8,416 nt of DNA from DASUFI01 sp036274635 (GTDB taxonomy: Bacteria > Planctomycetota > B15-G4), in contig DASUFI010000060.1 in NCBI GenBank assembly GCA_036274635.1, forward strand, positions 1 to 8,416. The letters are read 5' to 3'. This document shows positions 1 to 5,420 of this stretch, one piece after another. A program made the translations under genes and the position numbers. Under the pieces are notes generated by a model. It was not told the origin of the DNA, ran no database searches, and was given only the letters and a program-made list of their open reading frames with translations. Each line of letters begins with the position of its first letter. Position 1 is the first letter of the stretch.

Positions 1-718
1 GACGGTCGCGGCACCCGTGCAGCCCGTGCCGCCAAAGCCGACCGCGCCGATCGCGCCGACTGCGCCGCAGCCCGACGTGGCGCGCTGGCTGCTCGAGGTG
101 CTGGCCGACCAGCGCAACGTCGTCTCGACGCCCGCGTACGAGTCGCCAGCGGCGCCGGCTGAAGTGCCGCCGCAAACGGCGCCGCCCGCGCTCGACGCGA
201 GCGCGCCGGTCGCGACGACCGACGCATGGCAGGGCCCGCCTGCTCCCGCATCGCTGCTCGGCAAGCCGCGCGGCGCGCGGCCGCCGGACATCGGACTCTT
301 CGGCGACGGCGACGGACTCGGCGCTGGATTCGGTGCCAGCGTCGGCGCGGCCGACGGCAGCGCGGGCCACGGCGGCGGCGAGGGCGGAGGCGTGGGCACG
401 GGCGTCGGCCCCGGTCCCGGCGGCCACGAGGGCGGCACAGGCCTGTTCCCCATCCCCCTCGGCGGCAACGTCGCGCCCGAGTATCCGCTGGCCGCGCGCC
501 AGGCCGGCGAGGAAGGCCTGGTCGTCATCCATGCGCTGGTGCTCGCGGACGGCAGCGTCGCGGACGCGAGCGTCGGCGAGTCCTCGGGCTACGAGCGCCT
601 CGACGACGCGGCCCTGGCCGCCGTGCGGAGCTGGCGCTTCCAGCCGGCGCTGCACGATGGGAAGCCCGTGGCGCAGGCGGGGGATGTGCCGATCCGGTTC
701 AGGCTGCGGGCGCGCTGA
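1..718 (+). CDS. TonB-family protein, 3' part (TonB C-terminal domain)
   Basis: The reading frame is open from the window's left edge (first full codon at base 2), so the true start and the expected N-terminal membrane helix lie upstream. The GTG at 17 is only an in-frame valine inside a Pro-rich stretch and is unlikely to be the start. Counting residues from base 17: residues 2-90 are Pro/Ala-rich, 93-145 are very Gly-rich, and 150-231 match the TonB C-terminal fold. The family hallmarks there are APEYPLAARQAGEEG, a DGSV turn, SSGYERLDDAAL, the AVRSWRFQPA motif and a final PIRFRLRAR strand. In known systems such proteins span the periplasm and pass inner-membrane proton-motive energy (with ExbB/ExbD) to outer-membrane receptors. 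No exbB, exbD or receptor gene is visible here, so the partner is unknown. Proteins with this C-terminal domain also serve roles outside iron uptake. The family call is firm; the specific role is not. Confidence 0.87.
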   Translation, partial: TVAAPVQPVPPKPTAPIAPTAPQPDVARWLLEVLADQRNVVSTPAYESPAAPAEVPPQTAPPALDASAPVATTDAWQGPPAPASLLGKPRGARPPDIGLFGDGDGLGAGFGASVGAADGSAGHGGGEGGGVGTGVGPGPGGHEGGTGLFPIPLGGNVAPEYPLAARQAGEEGLVVIHALVLADGSVADASVGESSGYERLDDAALAAVRSWRFQPALHDGKPVAQAGDVPIRFRLRAR

Positions 719-754
719 CGCGACGAGGCGCGCGGGCGGCGGTTGAACCGGCGC

Positions 755-760
755 TACGAT
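755..760 (+). promoter_or_regulatory. possible -10 box for the repeat-protein gene
   Basis: TACGAT fits the TANNNT pattern (4 of 6 to TATAAT) in an 88-base gap between the TonB-family stop and the next start. Transcription from it would begin near 767-770 and give a leader of about 38-40 bases that includes the GGAGG at 796-800. No -35 box is visible at normal spacing; TTGAAC at 743-748 is only 6 bases upstream. The downstream gene could instead be read through from the TonB-family gene. Confidence 0.25.
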
Positions 761-795
761 GCGCGCCGGGCACGCGCGGCGTCGGGCGCAGGACC

Positions 796-800
796 GGAGG
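796..800 (+). promoter_or_regulatory. ribosome binding site deciding the start at 807
   Basis: GGAGG lies 6 bases before the ATG at 807. It favours that start over the upstream in-frame ATG at 759, which has no ribosome binding site and would put an Arg-rich 16-residue extension in front of the membrane segment. Confidence 0.7.
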
Positions 801-806
801 ATCGGG

Positions 807-3686
807 ATGCGGCAGCGGGATTGGCGCACGGCCGGCGGCCTCGTGCTCATCGGCATCGCGGTGTGGATCGCGGCGTGGTTGCTTGGGCCGGGCGATGGCG
901 GCGGAGCAGCCGTGCCCGCTGGCAGTGAGCCATCCCTCGCGTTGCCCGCGGCGCCTGGCGCTCACGACGCCGCGAAGCCCGGCGACGCCGCGCCGGTGCT
1001 GCCCACCGCGCTGCTGGACGCGCGCACCGCACCCAACGTCGAGGCCGACTGGCCCGGCGAGGCCCTGCATCTCACCGGTCGCGTCGTCGATGCGGCCGGC
1101 CAGCCAGTCGCCACCGCGCTCGTCACGCACTGGCCCACGGAGATGGAGCGCTCGCAGGTGGGGATCCGTCGCGGCGACACGTTTCGGGACGGCATCGAGT
1201 GGTCGCGCGTCGCCTCCACGCATAGCGACGCGGACGGGCGCTTCGCCCTCGACGTCCACGACCAGACGCTCGAGCGGCACGCGCTGACCGGTCAGAGAGC
1301 GATCCCCGGCCTCTTCGCGGACGCGGCCGAGGCGCGGCCGATCCTGATCGTCGAGCACCCGGAGCACGCGACGCTGGCGCTGCGCCTCGTCGTCGCGCGC
1401 GCGGGCGACGTCGACGTCGGCACCGTCGTGCTCGCGGATGGCACCACGCTCACGGGCCGGCTGGTCGACCCGAACGGCCGTCCGGTCGCTGGCGTGGCGC
1501 TGAGCCTCGAGCTGGACGAGTTGCTCGTCGAAGAGGAGAAGAAGTTGCTGGAGCTGCAGCTCGGGCGCGTCGCCGCCGTGTCGGACGAGGCGGGCGACTT
1601 TCGCATCACGGGACTGTGGCCCGGCACCTTCACGCTCGAGACGCCGCCCACGACGTACGCCCCGCTCACGCGCAAGGTCATGATCACGCGCGCCGGCGAG
1701 CGGGCCCTCGGCAACGTGCCGCTCGCGGCGGGCGGGAGCATCCGCGGCATCGTCCTCGACTTGCAGGACAAGCCGTTGCCGGGTGCGCAGGTGCGCGCGC
1801 GGCCGGGATTCGGATCGCATGCCGACGCCGACGCCTATGCGATGTGGGACGTGCCGGTGCGCTACGGCAATCGAATCCTCCGTCACGACAGCACCGCGGG
1901 CGACGACGGCCACTTCACGATCACGGGCCTGTGGGATGCCGGCCCCGACTTCCAGGTGCTCGCGCGGAGCGACGGCTTCGATCCGACCTGCCTCGTCAAG
2001 GTCGCCGCGGGGAGCGACGTCGTGCTGCGCCTCGAGCCGCAAGCGGTGTGGCGCCTGACCGTGGTCGACGCGATCAGCCACGAGCCGGTGCGCGACGCCA
2101 CCGTGTCGGGACTGCGCGGTGCCAGGCAAGGGGACTTCATCGGCCGTATCACGGCCGAGGCCGATGGCGACGCCTTCCTGCTGCGCGGCGCGGGACGCGA
2201 CGGCAGCGTGGCCATCGTCTCGGCACCGGGGCACGCGCTGCAGTCCTTCCCGCTGCCCGGCCTCGCCGCAGGCGCGCGCGGTGAGCAGACGCTCTCGCTG
2301 CGACGCGAGTCGGTGCTGGCGGGCCGTGTGGTCGACGACGCTCACCAGCCCGTACCGGACGCCATCGTGAGCCTCCAGCCCCCCGCCGAGCTGCACGACG
2401 AGGCGCGCCAGCTCTTCGCGGACGAGCAGGGCCATTTCCGCTTCGAGGGGCTCGGTTCCGGCCAGTGGGCCCTCGGGACGGCCGCGCACGGCTGCGTGCC
2501 GATGGGCGGCGCCTACGCGGTCGCCCTGCAGGATGGGGAGTCCCTCGAGGAGCTCGAGCTCGTGTTGCTGCGCGGCGCGACGATCACGGGCGTGGTGCTC
2601 GGCGAGAGCGCCGAGCCTGTCCCGGACGGCTGGGTCTTCGCCGAAAGCAACTCGCCCGACGCGATCGCCGCCACCGCGCTCTCTGGCCGGCCGCAGGACG
2701 CGATGCCGGACGCCACGCCCTGGCCGAGCTTGAGAGCCACCAGCTTCACGGACGCGGAGGGCCGCTTCGAGCTCGCCGGTCTCGCGCCGGGCGCATGGCA
2801 CGTCGATGGGCAGGAGGGCGCGGAGGCCTCCGTCACGCTGGCGGCGCGCGACACGGTGGACGTGGTGCTGAAGCGTGCTCAGCCATCGCGCGTCGCCGGC
2901 CGCGTCACTCGTGAGGGGCAGGGGGTCGCCGACGCGCTGGTGGAGCTGGGATGGGGCCCCGAGATCGGGAGCGGGTGGCAGACCCTGGCGACCACGCACA
3001 CCGATGCGGGCGGCAACTACCTGTTGCAGCACGCCTCGGACGAGGCGGTTTACCTGCGCGCGAACTCGGACGGCCACGCCTCGCGCGCGCAGCCGGTGAA
3101 GTTGGAGCTGGGGCAGACGCAGCACGTCGACGTGGCGCTGCCGACCGGACGCGTGCGCGGTCGAGTCATCGACTCGGCCAGCGGTGCACCGGTCGGCGAC
3201 GTGCCGCTGCAGCTGGGCGATCCGGCGCGCCTCGCGAAGGCTAGCGAGGACGTCTTCGGCCTGCAGACGGTCAGCGCTCCCGATGGCAGCTTCGCCTTCG
3301 AGCCGGTGGGGGCCGGCACCTGGCTGCTCGTGGCCGATCCCGGCGCCGCCTCGTGGTCGGCCGCGACGCGGCAGGCGCTGACGCTGGTCGAGGGCCAGCC
3401 GTTGCCCGACGTGACCGTGTCGCTGCAGCCGGGAGCGAGTCTCGAGGTGACGGCCGTCAGCAGCGCGAAGCTGCGCGTCGGACTGCGGCCGCCGGAGGGC
3501 GGCGGCGGGGAGGCGTATCCCCGGCGGACATCCGCGGGCACGTACCTGTTCACGCGCCTTGCCGCCGGAGAGTGGGAGCTCACGGTGCAGCGGCTCGAGA
3601 ACAAGAAATGGCCGCTGGTGCACTCGCAGACCGTCGGCCTGAGCCCGGGTCAGGCACTGCAAGTGCAGGTCCAGCTCTCGGACTGA
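807..3686 (+). CDS. membrane-anchored protein with tandem carboxypeptidase-regulatory-like domains
   Basis: The protein has 959 residues. The start is set by GGAGG 6 bases upstream and because the membrane helix then sits right at the N-terminus (residues 8-27, after MRQRDWR), giving a signal anchor with the bulk outside the cytoplasm. A Pro/Ala/Gly linker (28-85) follows. The rest is about nine repeats of the carboxypeptidase regulatory-like (CarboxypepD_reg, prealbumin-like) fold, beginning near residues 88, 210, 309, 413, 499, 589, 690, 779 and 874. Typical repeats open with a G-R-V-x-D strand (LTGRVVDAAGQPV, LTGRLVDPNGRPV, LAGRVVDDAHQPV, VRGRVIDSASGAPV) and carry a later D-x-x-G-x-F-x-x-x-G-L turn (DEAGDFRITGL, DEQGHFRFEGL, DAEGRFELAGL). 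Repeats 4 and 9 are degenerate. There is no catalytic domain; zinc-peptidase motifs are absent. Such domains usually act as adhesive or structural modules. A surface or periplasmic scaffold or binding protein is inferred; the ligand is unknown. Residues 235-254 form an unusual charged helix inside repeat 2. Confidence 0.85.
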   Translation: MRQRDWRTAGGLVLIGIAVWIAAWLLGPGDGGGAAVPAGSEPSLALPAAPGAHDAAKPGDAAPVLPTALLDARTAPNVEADWPGEALHLTGRVVDAAGQPVATALVTHWPTEMERSQVGIRRGDTFRDGIEWSRVASTHSDADGRFALDVHDQTLERHALTGQRAIPGLFADAAEARPILIVEHPEHATLALRLVVARAGDVDVGTVVLADGTTLTGRLVDPNGRPVAGVALSLELDELLVEEEKKLLELQLGRVAAVSDEAGDFRITGLWPGTFTLETPPTTYAPLTRKVMITRAGERALGNVPLAAGGSIRGIVLDLQDKPLPGAQVRARPGFGSHADADAYAMWDVPVRYGNRILRHDSTAGDDGHFTITGLWDAGPDFQVLARSDGFDPTCLVKVAAGSDVVLRLEPQAVWRLTVVDAISHEPVRDATVSGLRGARQGDFIGRITAEADGDAFLLRGAGRDGSVAIVSAPGHALQSFPLPGLAAGARGEQTLSLRRESVLAGRVVDDAHQPVPDAIVSLQPPAELHDEARQLFADEQGHFRFEGLGSGQWALGTAAHGCVPMGGAYAVALQDGESLEELELVLLRGATITGVVLGESAEPVPDGWVFAESNSPDAIAATALSGRPQDAMPDATPWPSLRATSFTDAEGRFELAGLAPGAWHVDGQEGAEASVTLAARDTVDVVLKRAQPSRVAGRVTREGQGVADALVELGWGPEIGSGWQTLATTHTDAGGNYLLQHASDEAVYLRANSDGHASRAQPVKLELGQTQHVDVALPTGRVRGRVIDSASGAPVGDVPLQLGDPARLAKASEDVFGLQTVSAPDGSFAFEPVGAGTWLLVADPGAASWSAATRQALTLVEGQPLPDVTVSLQPGASLEVTAVSSAKLRVGLRPPEGGGGEAYPRRTSAGTYLFTRLAAGEWELTVQRLENKKWPLVHSQTVGLSPGQALQVQVQLSD

Positions 3687-3726
3687 GCCGGTGACGCCGC
3701 CGTCAGGCCTCCTCTCCCCGTCGAGC

Positions 3727-3732
3727 TATCCT
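3727..3732 (+). promoter_or_regulatory. -10-like box for a leaderless methyltransferase mRNA
   Basis: TATCCT (4 of 6 to TATAAT) ends 9 bases before the GTG at 3742, and there is no Shine-Dalgarno in between. The same 9-base spacing occurs at two other genes in this window (start codons at 4929 on the minus strand and at 6871). No good -35 box is visible. This supports a transcript starting at or within about 3 bases of the GTG. Confidence 0.45.
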
Positions 3733-3741
3733 GTCCGTGCC

Positions 3742-4515
3742 GTGAAAGGGTCGCCTCCCAACCGCCCGCCCGCCGCCGCGGCCGCGCCGCGCGAGATCTC
3801 CGAGCGCCACGTCGAGATCCTCACGGCCGCGGACATCGGTGGCTACTGGTGGTACGAGGTGCGTCTCGCCCACGTGCGCGAGGCGCTCGCGCCGGTGGGG
3901 CGCGGCGGCGACTTGCGCTACCTCGACTTCGGCTGCGGCACGGGCGGCGTGCTCTCCACCGTCGTGCGCGAGCTGCAGCCGCGCCTCGCGCTCGGGCTCG
4001 ACGGGACGCAGGAGGCCGTGGACGTGGGTCACGCGCGCGGCTTGCCGGTACGGCTCGCGGACTTCCGCCGCCCGATCGAGCTGCCCTTTCACCCCAACGG
4101 CATCACCTGCCTCGACGTGCTGGAGCACATCGAGGACCCGGTCTCCGCGCTGCGCAACCTCGCGGCGGTGGCCAGCCCGGACGCGCTGCTGGTCGTGACG
4201 GTGCCCGCCATGCCCTCGCTGCGCAGCCGCTGGGACGACTTGGCCGGGCACCATCGGCGCTACACGCGCGCGCTGCTCGCGGTGCACCTGCGCGAGGGCG
4301 GCTGGCGCGCGGGGCGCGTGAAGCACTTCTTCAGCTACTGCGTCCCGCCGGCCTTCGTGCAGCGGCGCGTGCTGAGGCGCGTGCCGCAGATGGAGTTCCC
4401 GCCCGTGAGCCGGCCCGTGAATGCGGCCTTGGCGTGGGCGGGCCGCGTCGAGCGGCGGCTGGGGTGCCCGCTGCCGTTCGGGACCAGCCTCGTGGCGGTG
4501 GCGCGGCGGGCCTGA
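3742..4515 (+). CDS. class I SAM-dependent methyltransferase
   Basis: The protein has 257 residues if started at the GTG at 3742. An in-frame GTG at 3691 would add 17 residues, but that version would read through a promoter-like TATCCT and lacks a ribosome binding site. From 3742, the SAM-binding motif I is LDFGCGTGG (residues 61-69). The acidic residue ending strand 2 is in LGLDG (84-88). The strand-4 motif is CLDVLEHIEDP (123-133), followed by VVTVPA (151-156) and the GHHRRYT segment (169-175). This combination is the Methyltransf_11/23-like type, where an H-R-R-Y segment follows strand 5. Members near sugar or lipid genes often act on glycans, quinones or small molecules, but no such genes lie here, so the substrate cannot be named. 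There is no membrane segment, and the protein is expected in the cytoplasm. The gene runs tail to tail with the DUF2203 gene, with 3 bases between stop codons. The fold call is secure; the start is moderately sure. Confidence 0.85.
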   Translation: MKGSPPNRPPAAAAAPREISERHVEILTAADIGGYWWYEVRLAHVREALAPVGRGGDLRYLDFGCGTGGVLSTVVRELQPRLALGLDGTQEAVDVGHARGLPVRLADFRRPIELPFHPNGITCLDVLEHIEDPVSALRNLAAVASPDALLVVTVPAMPSLRSRWDDLAGHHRRYTRALLAVHLREGGWRAGRVKHFFSYCVPPAFVQRRVLRRVPQMEFPPVSRPVNAALAWAGRVERRLGCPLPFGTSLVAVARRA

Positions 4516-4518
4516 GTC

Positions 4519-4929
4519 CTAGAGCGGCTGCCGCCCCGCAAACCCGCTGTCCACGTGGTGCCAGGCCTCGAAGCGCTTCTCGCCGCGCTTCCAGCACAGA
4601 CACACGAGGTGCCCGTCGCGCACGTGGTACAGGTCCACGAGGCCGGCCTCCACGTCCTTCACCGTGGCGGACAGCTCGGCCAGCTCCTGCAGCACCGCCT
4701 GGAACTGCTCCTCGAGCGCCTTGAGCTGCTTCACGAGGTGCACGCCCTCGCCGTGGTCGGGGCAGTCGTCGTCGTTGATGCGGTTGCCCCAGATCATCTC
4801 GATGGCGGTCAGCTTGATCTTGGTCTGGCGCAGCTGCTCGCGCAGGGCGTCGAGGCGGTCGAAGTGCTTCTCGAGCTCGGGCACGAGCGCCTGGGCCTCG
4901 TCGACGGTGTAGACGCGCGGTCCGGTCAT
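4519..4929 (-). CDS. DUF2203 family protein
   Basis: This 136-residue protein has a DUF2203 layout. It opens with VYTVDEAQALVPEL (residues 6-19), then two long charged helices (about 20-46 and 62-95) that probably form an antiparallel coiled coil. It ends with the family signature: GLVDLYHVRDGHLVCLCW (96-113), then AWHHVDSGFAGRQPL (122-136). The length is normal for the family. The biochemical function of DUF2203 is not established, and I do not assign one. The loop between the helices carries an acidic and metal-like cluster, NDDDCPDHGEGVH (52-64). CLC (110-112) and H124/H125 lie in the conserved tail; whether these bind metal is speculation. The ATG at 4929 has no Shine-Dalgarno but has a -35/-10 pair directly upstream, consistent with a leaderless mRNA. 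It diverges from the secreted Cys-rich protein gene and converges on the methyltransferase. Confidence 0.88.
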   Translation of the reverse strand: MTGPRVYTVDEAQALVPELEKHFDRLDALREQLRQTKIKLTAIEMIWGNRINDDDCPDHGEGVHLVKQLKALEEQFQAVLQELAELSATVKDVEAGLVDLYHVRDGHLVCLCWKRGEKRFEAWHHVDSGFAGRQPL

Positions 4930-4938
4930 GGGGCGAGC

Positions 4939-4967
4939 AGGATCGCAGAGGCTGGCCGACTTGTCAC
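4939..4967 (-). promoter_or_regulatory. promoter of the DUF2203 gene
   Basis: Read on the minus strand, GTGACA (4967-4962, 5 of 6 to TTGACA) is followed by a 17-base spacer and GATCCT (4944-4939, 3 of 6 to TATAAT). Nine bases then lead to the ATG at 4929. The ideal -35/-10 spacing makes this the best-supported promoter in the window. The short distance to the start, with no Shine-Dalgarno, implies a leaderless or 0-3-base-leader transcript. Confidence 0.55.
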
Positions 4968-4975
4968 GCGCCGTC

Positions 4976-4998
4976 GCGCCGGGCGTGTAACGCCGCGC
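4976..4998. promoter_or_regulatory. imperfect inverted repeat in the divergent promoter region
   Basis: GGCGT (4982-4986) and ACGCC (4990-4994) form perfect 5-base arms around GTA. GCGC at 4976-4979 and 4995-4998 extends the symmetry, with a 2-base bulge on the left. It lies between the two divergent genes, just behind the DUF2203 -35 box and near where the 5061 gene's transcript should begin. That position suits an operator or the stem of a 5' leader. In DNA this GC-rich, short GC arms arise easily by chance, so this is only a candidate. Confidence 0.25.
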
Positions 4999-5049
4999 CC
5001 GTGCGTCCGACTGGCCTTCCGTGAGGGCCGCACGTCGTGGCCCTCGTGC

Positions 5050-5057
5050 AAGGAGGT
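5050..5057 (+). promoter_or_regulatory. perfect Shine-Dalgarno site for the secreted Cys-rich protein
   Basis: AAGGAGGT is fully complementary to the usual 16S rRNA 3' end (ACCTCC core). It ends 3 bases before the ATG at 5061. It excludes the upstream in-frame GTG at 5037 as the start and predicts strong translation. Confidence 0.8.
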
Positions 5058-5060
5058 CCC

Positions 5061-5393
5061 ATGAATCCCATCCGTACGTCCATCCGCCGCGCCGTCCGCA
5101 CGCGGGGCACGCGCCTCGCCGGGGTGCTCGCCTGCCTCATCGTGGCGGTCGGCGCCGCCTCCGCGCTGGACTTGCCCACCGAGCCCAAGGCCCCCCTCGC
5201 CCCGTCCGGCGAGTGCGAGCAGGACTGCTTCGACAACTACGCGGACAACATGGGCCGCTGCAACTCCATCTTCTGCACCCACGTGCTCTTCATCACGCTC
5301 TACTGCGACGACGTGGGGCTGAGCCAGTGCGGCGAGAAGGCCGGCGAGGTGTTCGACGCCTGCATGGCCCACTGCAACGAGACCACGGCCTGA
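5061..5393 (+). CDS. small secreted protein with eight cysteines, family unknown
   Basis: This 110-residue protein starts at the ATG just after a perfect Shine-Dalgarno. An Arg-rich n-region (residues 1-18) is followed by a hydrophobic core (about 19-31) and a plausible signal peptidase I site at AASA/LD (35/36). A short Pro-rich stretch (39-49) leads into a compact domain (50-110). Its eight cysteines (52, 56, 67, 72, 82, 90, 101, 105) are spaced C-x3-C-x10-C-x4-C-x9-C-x7-C-x10-C-x3-C. The even number and export signal suggest four disulfides formed outside the cytoplasm. The residues around them look helical, so a disulfide-locked helical bundle is more likely than a beta fold, but this is inference. 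I do not recognise the family. The next gene starts 27 bases downstream with an identical ribosome binding site, so the two are probably one operon. A metal-binding or envelope-stress role is conceivable but unsupported. Confidence 0.8.
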   Translation: MNPIRTSIRRAVRTRGTRLAGVLACLIVAVGAASALDLPTEPKAPLAPSGECEQDCFDNYADNMGRCNSIFCTHVLFITLYCDDVGLSQCGEKAGEVFDACMAHCNETTA

Positions 5394-5409
5394 TCGGCCG
5401 CTGAGACGG

Positions 5410-5417
5410 AAGGAGGT
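5410..5417 (+). promoter_or_regulatory. perfect Shine-Dalgarno site for the HEAT-like protein
   Basis: The same AAGGAGGT 8-mer occurs again, 3 bases before the ATG at 5421, in the 27-base gap between the two genes. The matching spacing at the preceding gene favours 5421 over the in-frame ATG at 5427. Confidence 0.75.
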
Positions 5418-5420
5418 CCG

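Noticed and set aside
759..806. Upstream ATG start for the 959-residue protein
   Set aside because: No ribosome binding site, overlaps a possible -10 box, and would put 16 Arg-rich residues before the membrane anchor; the ATG at 807 has GGAGG at ideal spacing.
226..1287. A 353-residue + strand frame overlapping the TonB-family and repeat-protein genes
   Set aside because: Arg-rich out-of-frame translation of both genes with no domain of its own.
699..3662. A 987-residue open frame on the minus strand opposite the repeat-protein gene
   Set aside because: It is an antisense shadow of GC-rich codon bias: Arg/His/Ala-rich composition, no recognisable domain, no ribosome binding site. The + strand frame has clear repeats and a membrane anchor.
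3692..3705. TGACG/CGTCA inverted repeat upstream of the methyltransferase
   Set aside because: Five-base arms with a four-base loop and no extension; expected by chance and no T-run to make a terminator.
3691..3741. GTG at 3691 as the methyltransferase start
   Set aside because: It has no Shine-Dalgarno and its first 17 residues are translated from promoter-like sequence; 3742 fits the leaderless pattern seen twice more in the window.
5037..5060. GTG at 5037 as the start of the secreted Cys-rich protein
   Set aside because: It would place the perfect Shine-Dalgarno inside the coding region and add eight residues before the signal peptide.
4555..5064. A + strand 169-residue frame opposite the DUF2203 gene
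   Set aside because: Antisense to a gene with a full family signature (AWHHVDSGFAGRQPL); no domain or ribosome binding site of its own.
5124..5135. Possible lipoprotein signal (VLAC, C25) in the secreted Cys-rich protein
   Set aside because: Only about six hydrophobic residues precede C25 and the hydrophobic core continues past it to an AASA/LD site, so ordinary signal peptidase I cleavage fits better.
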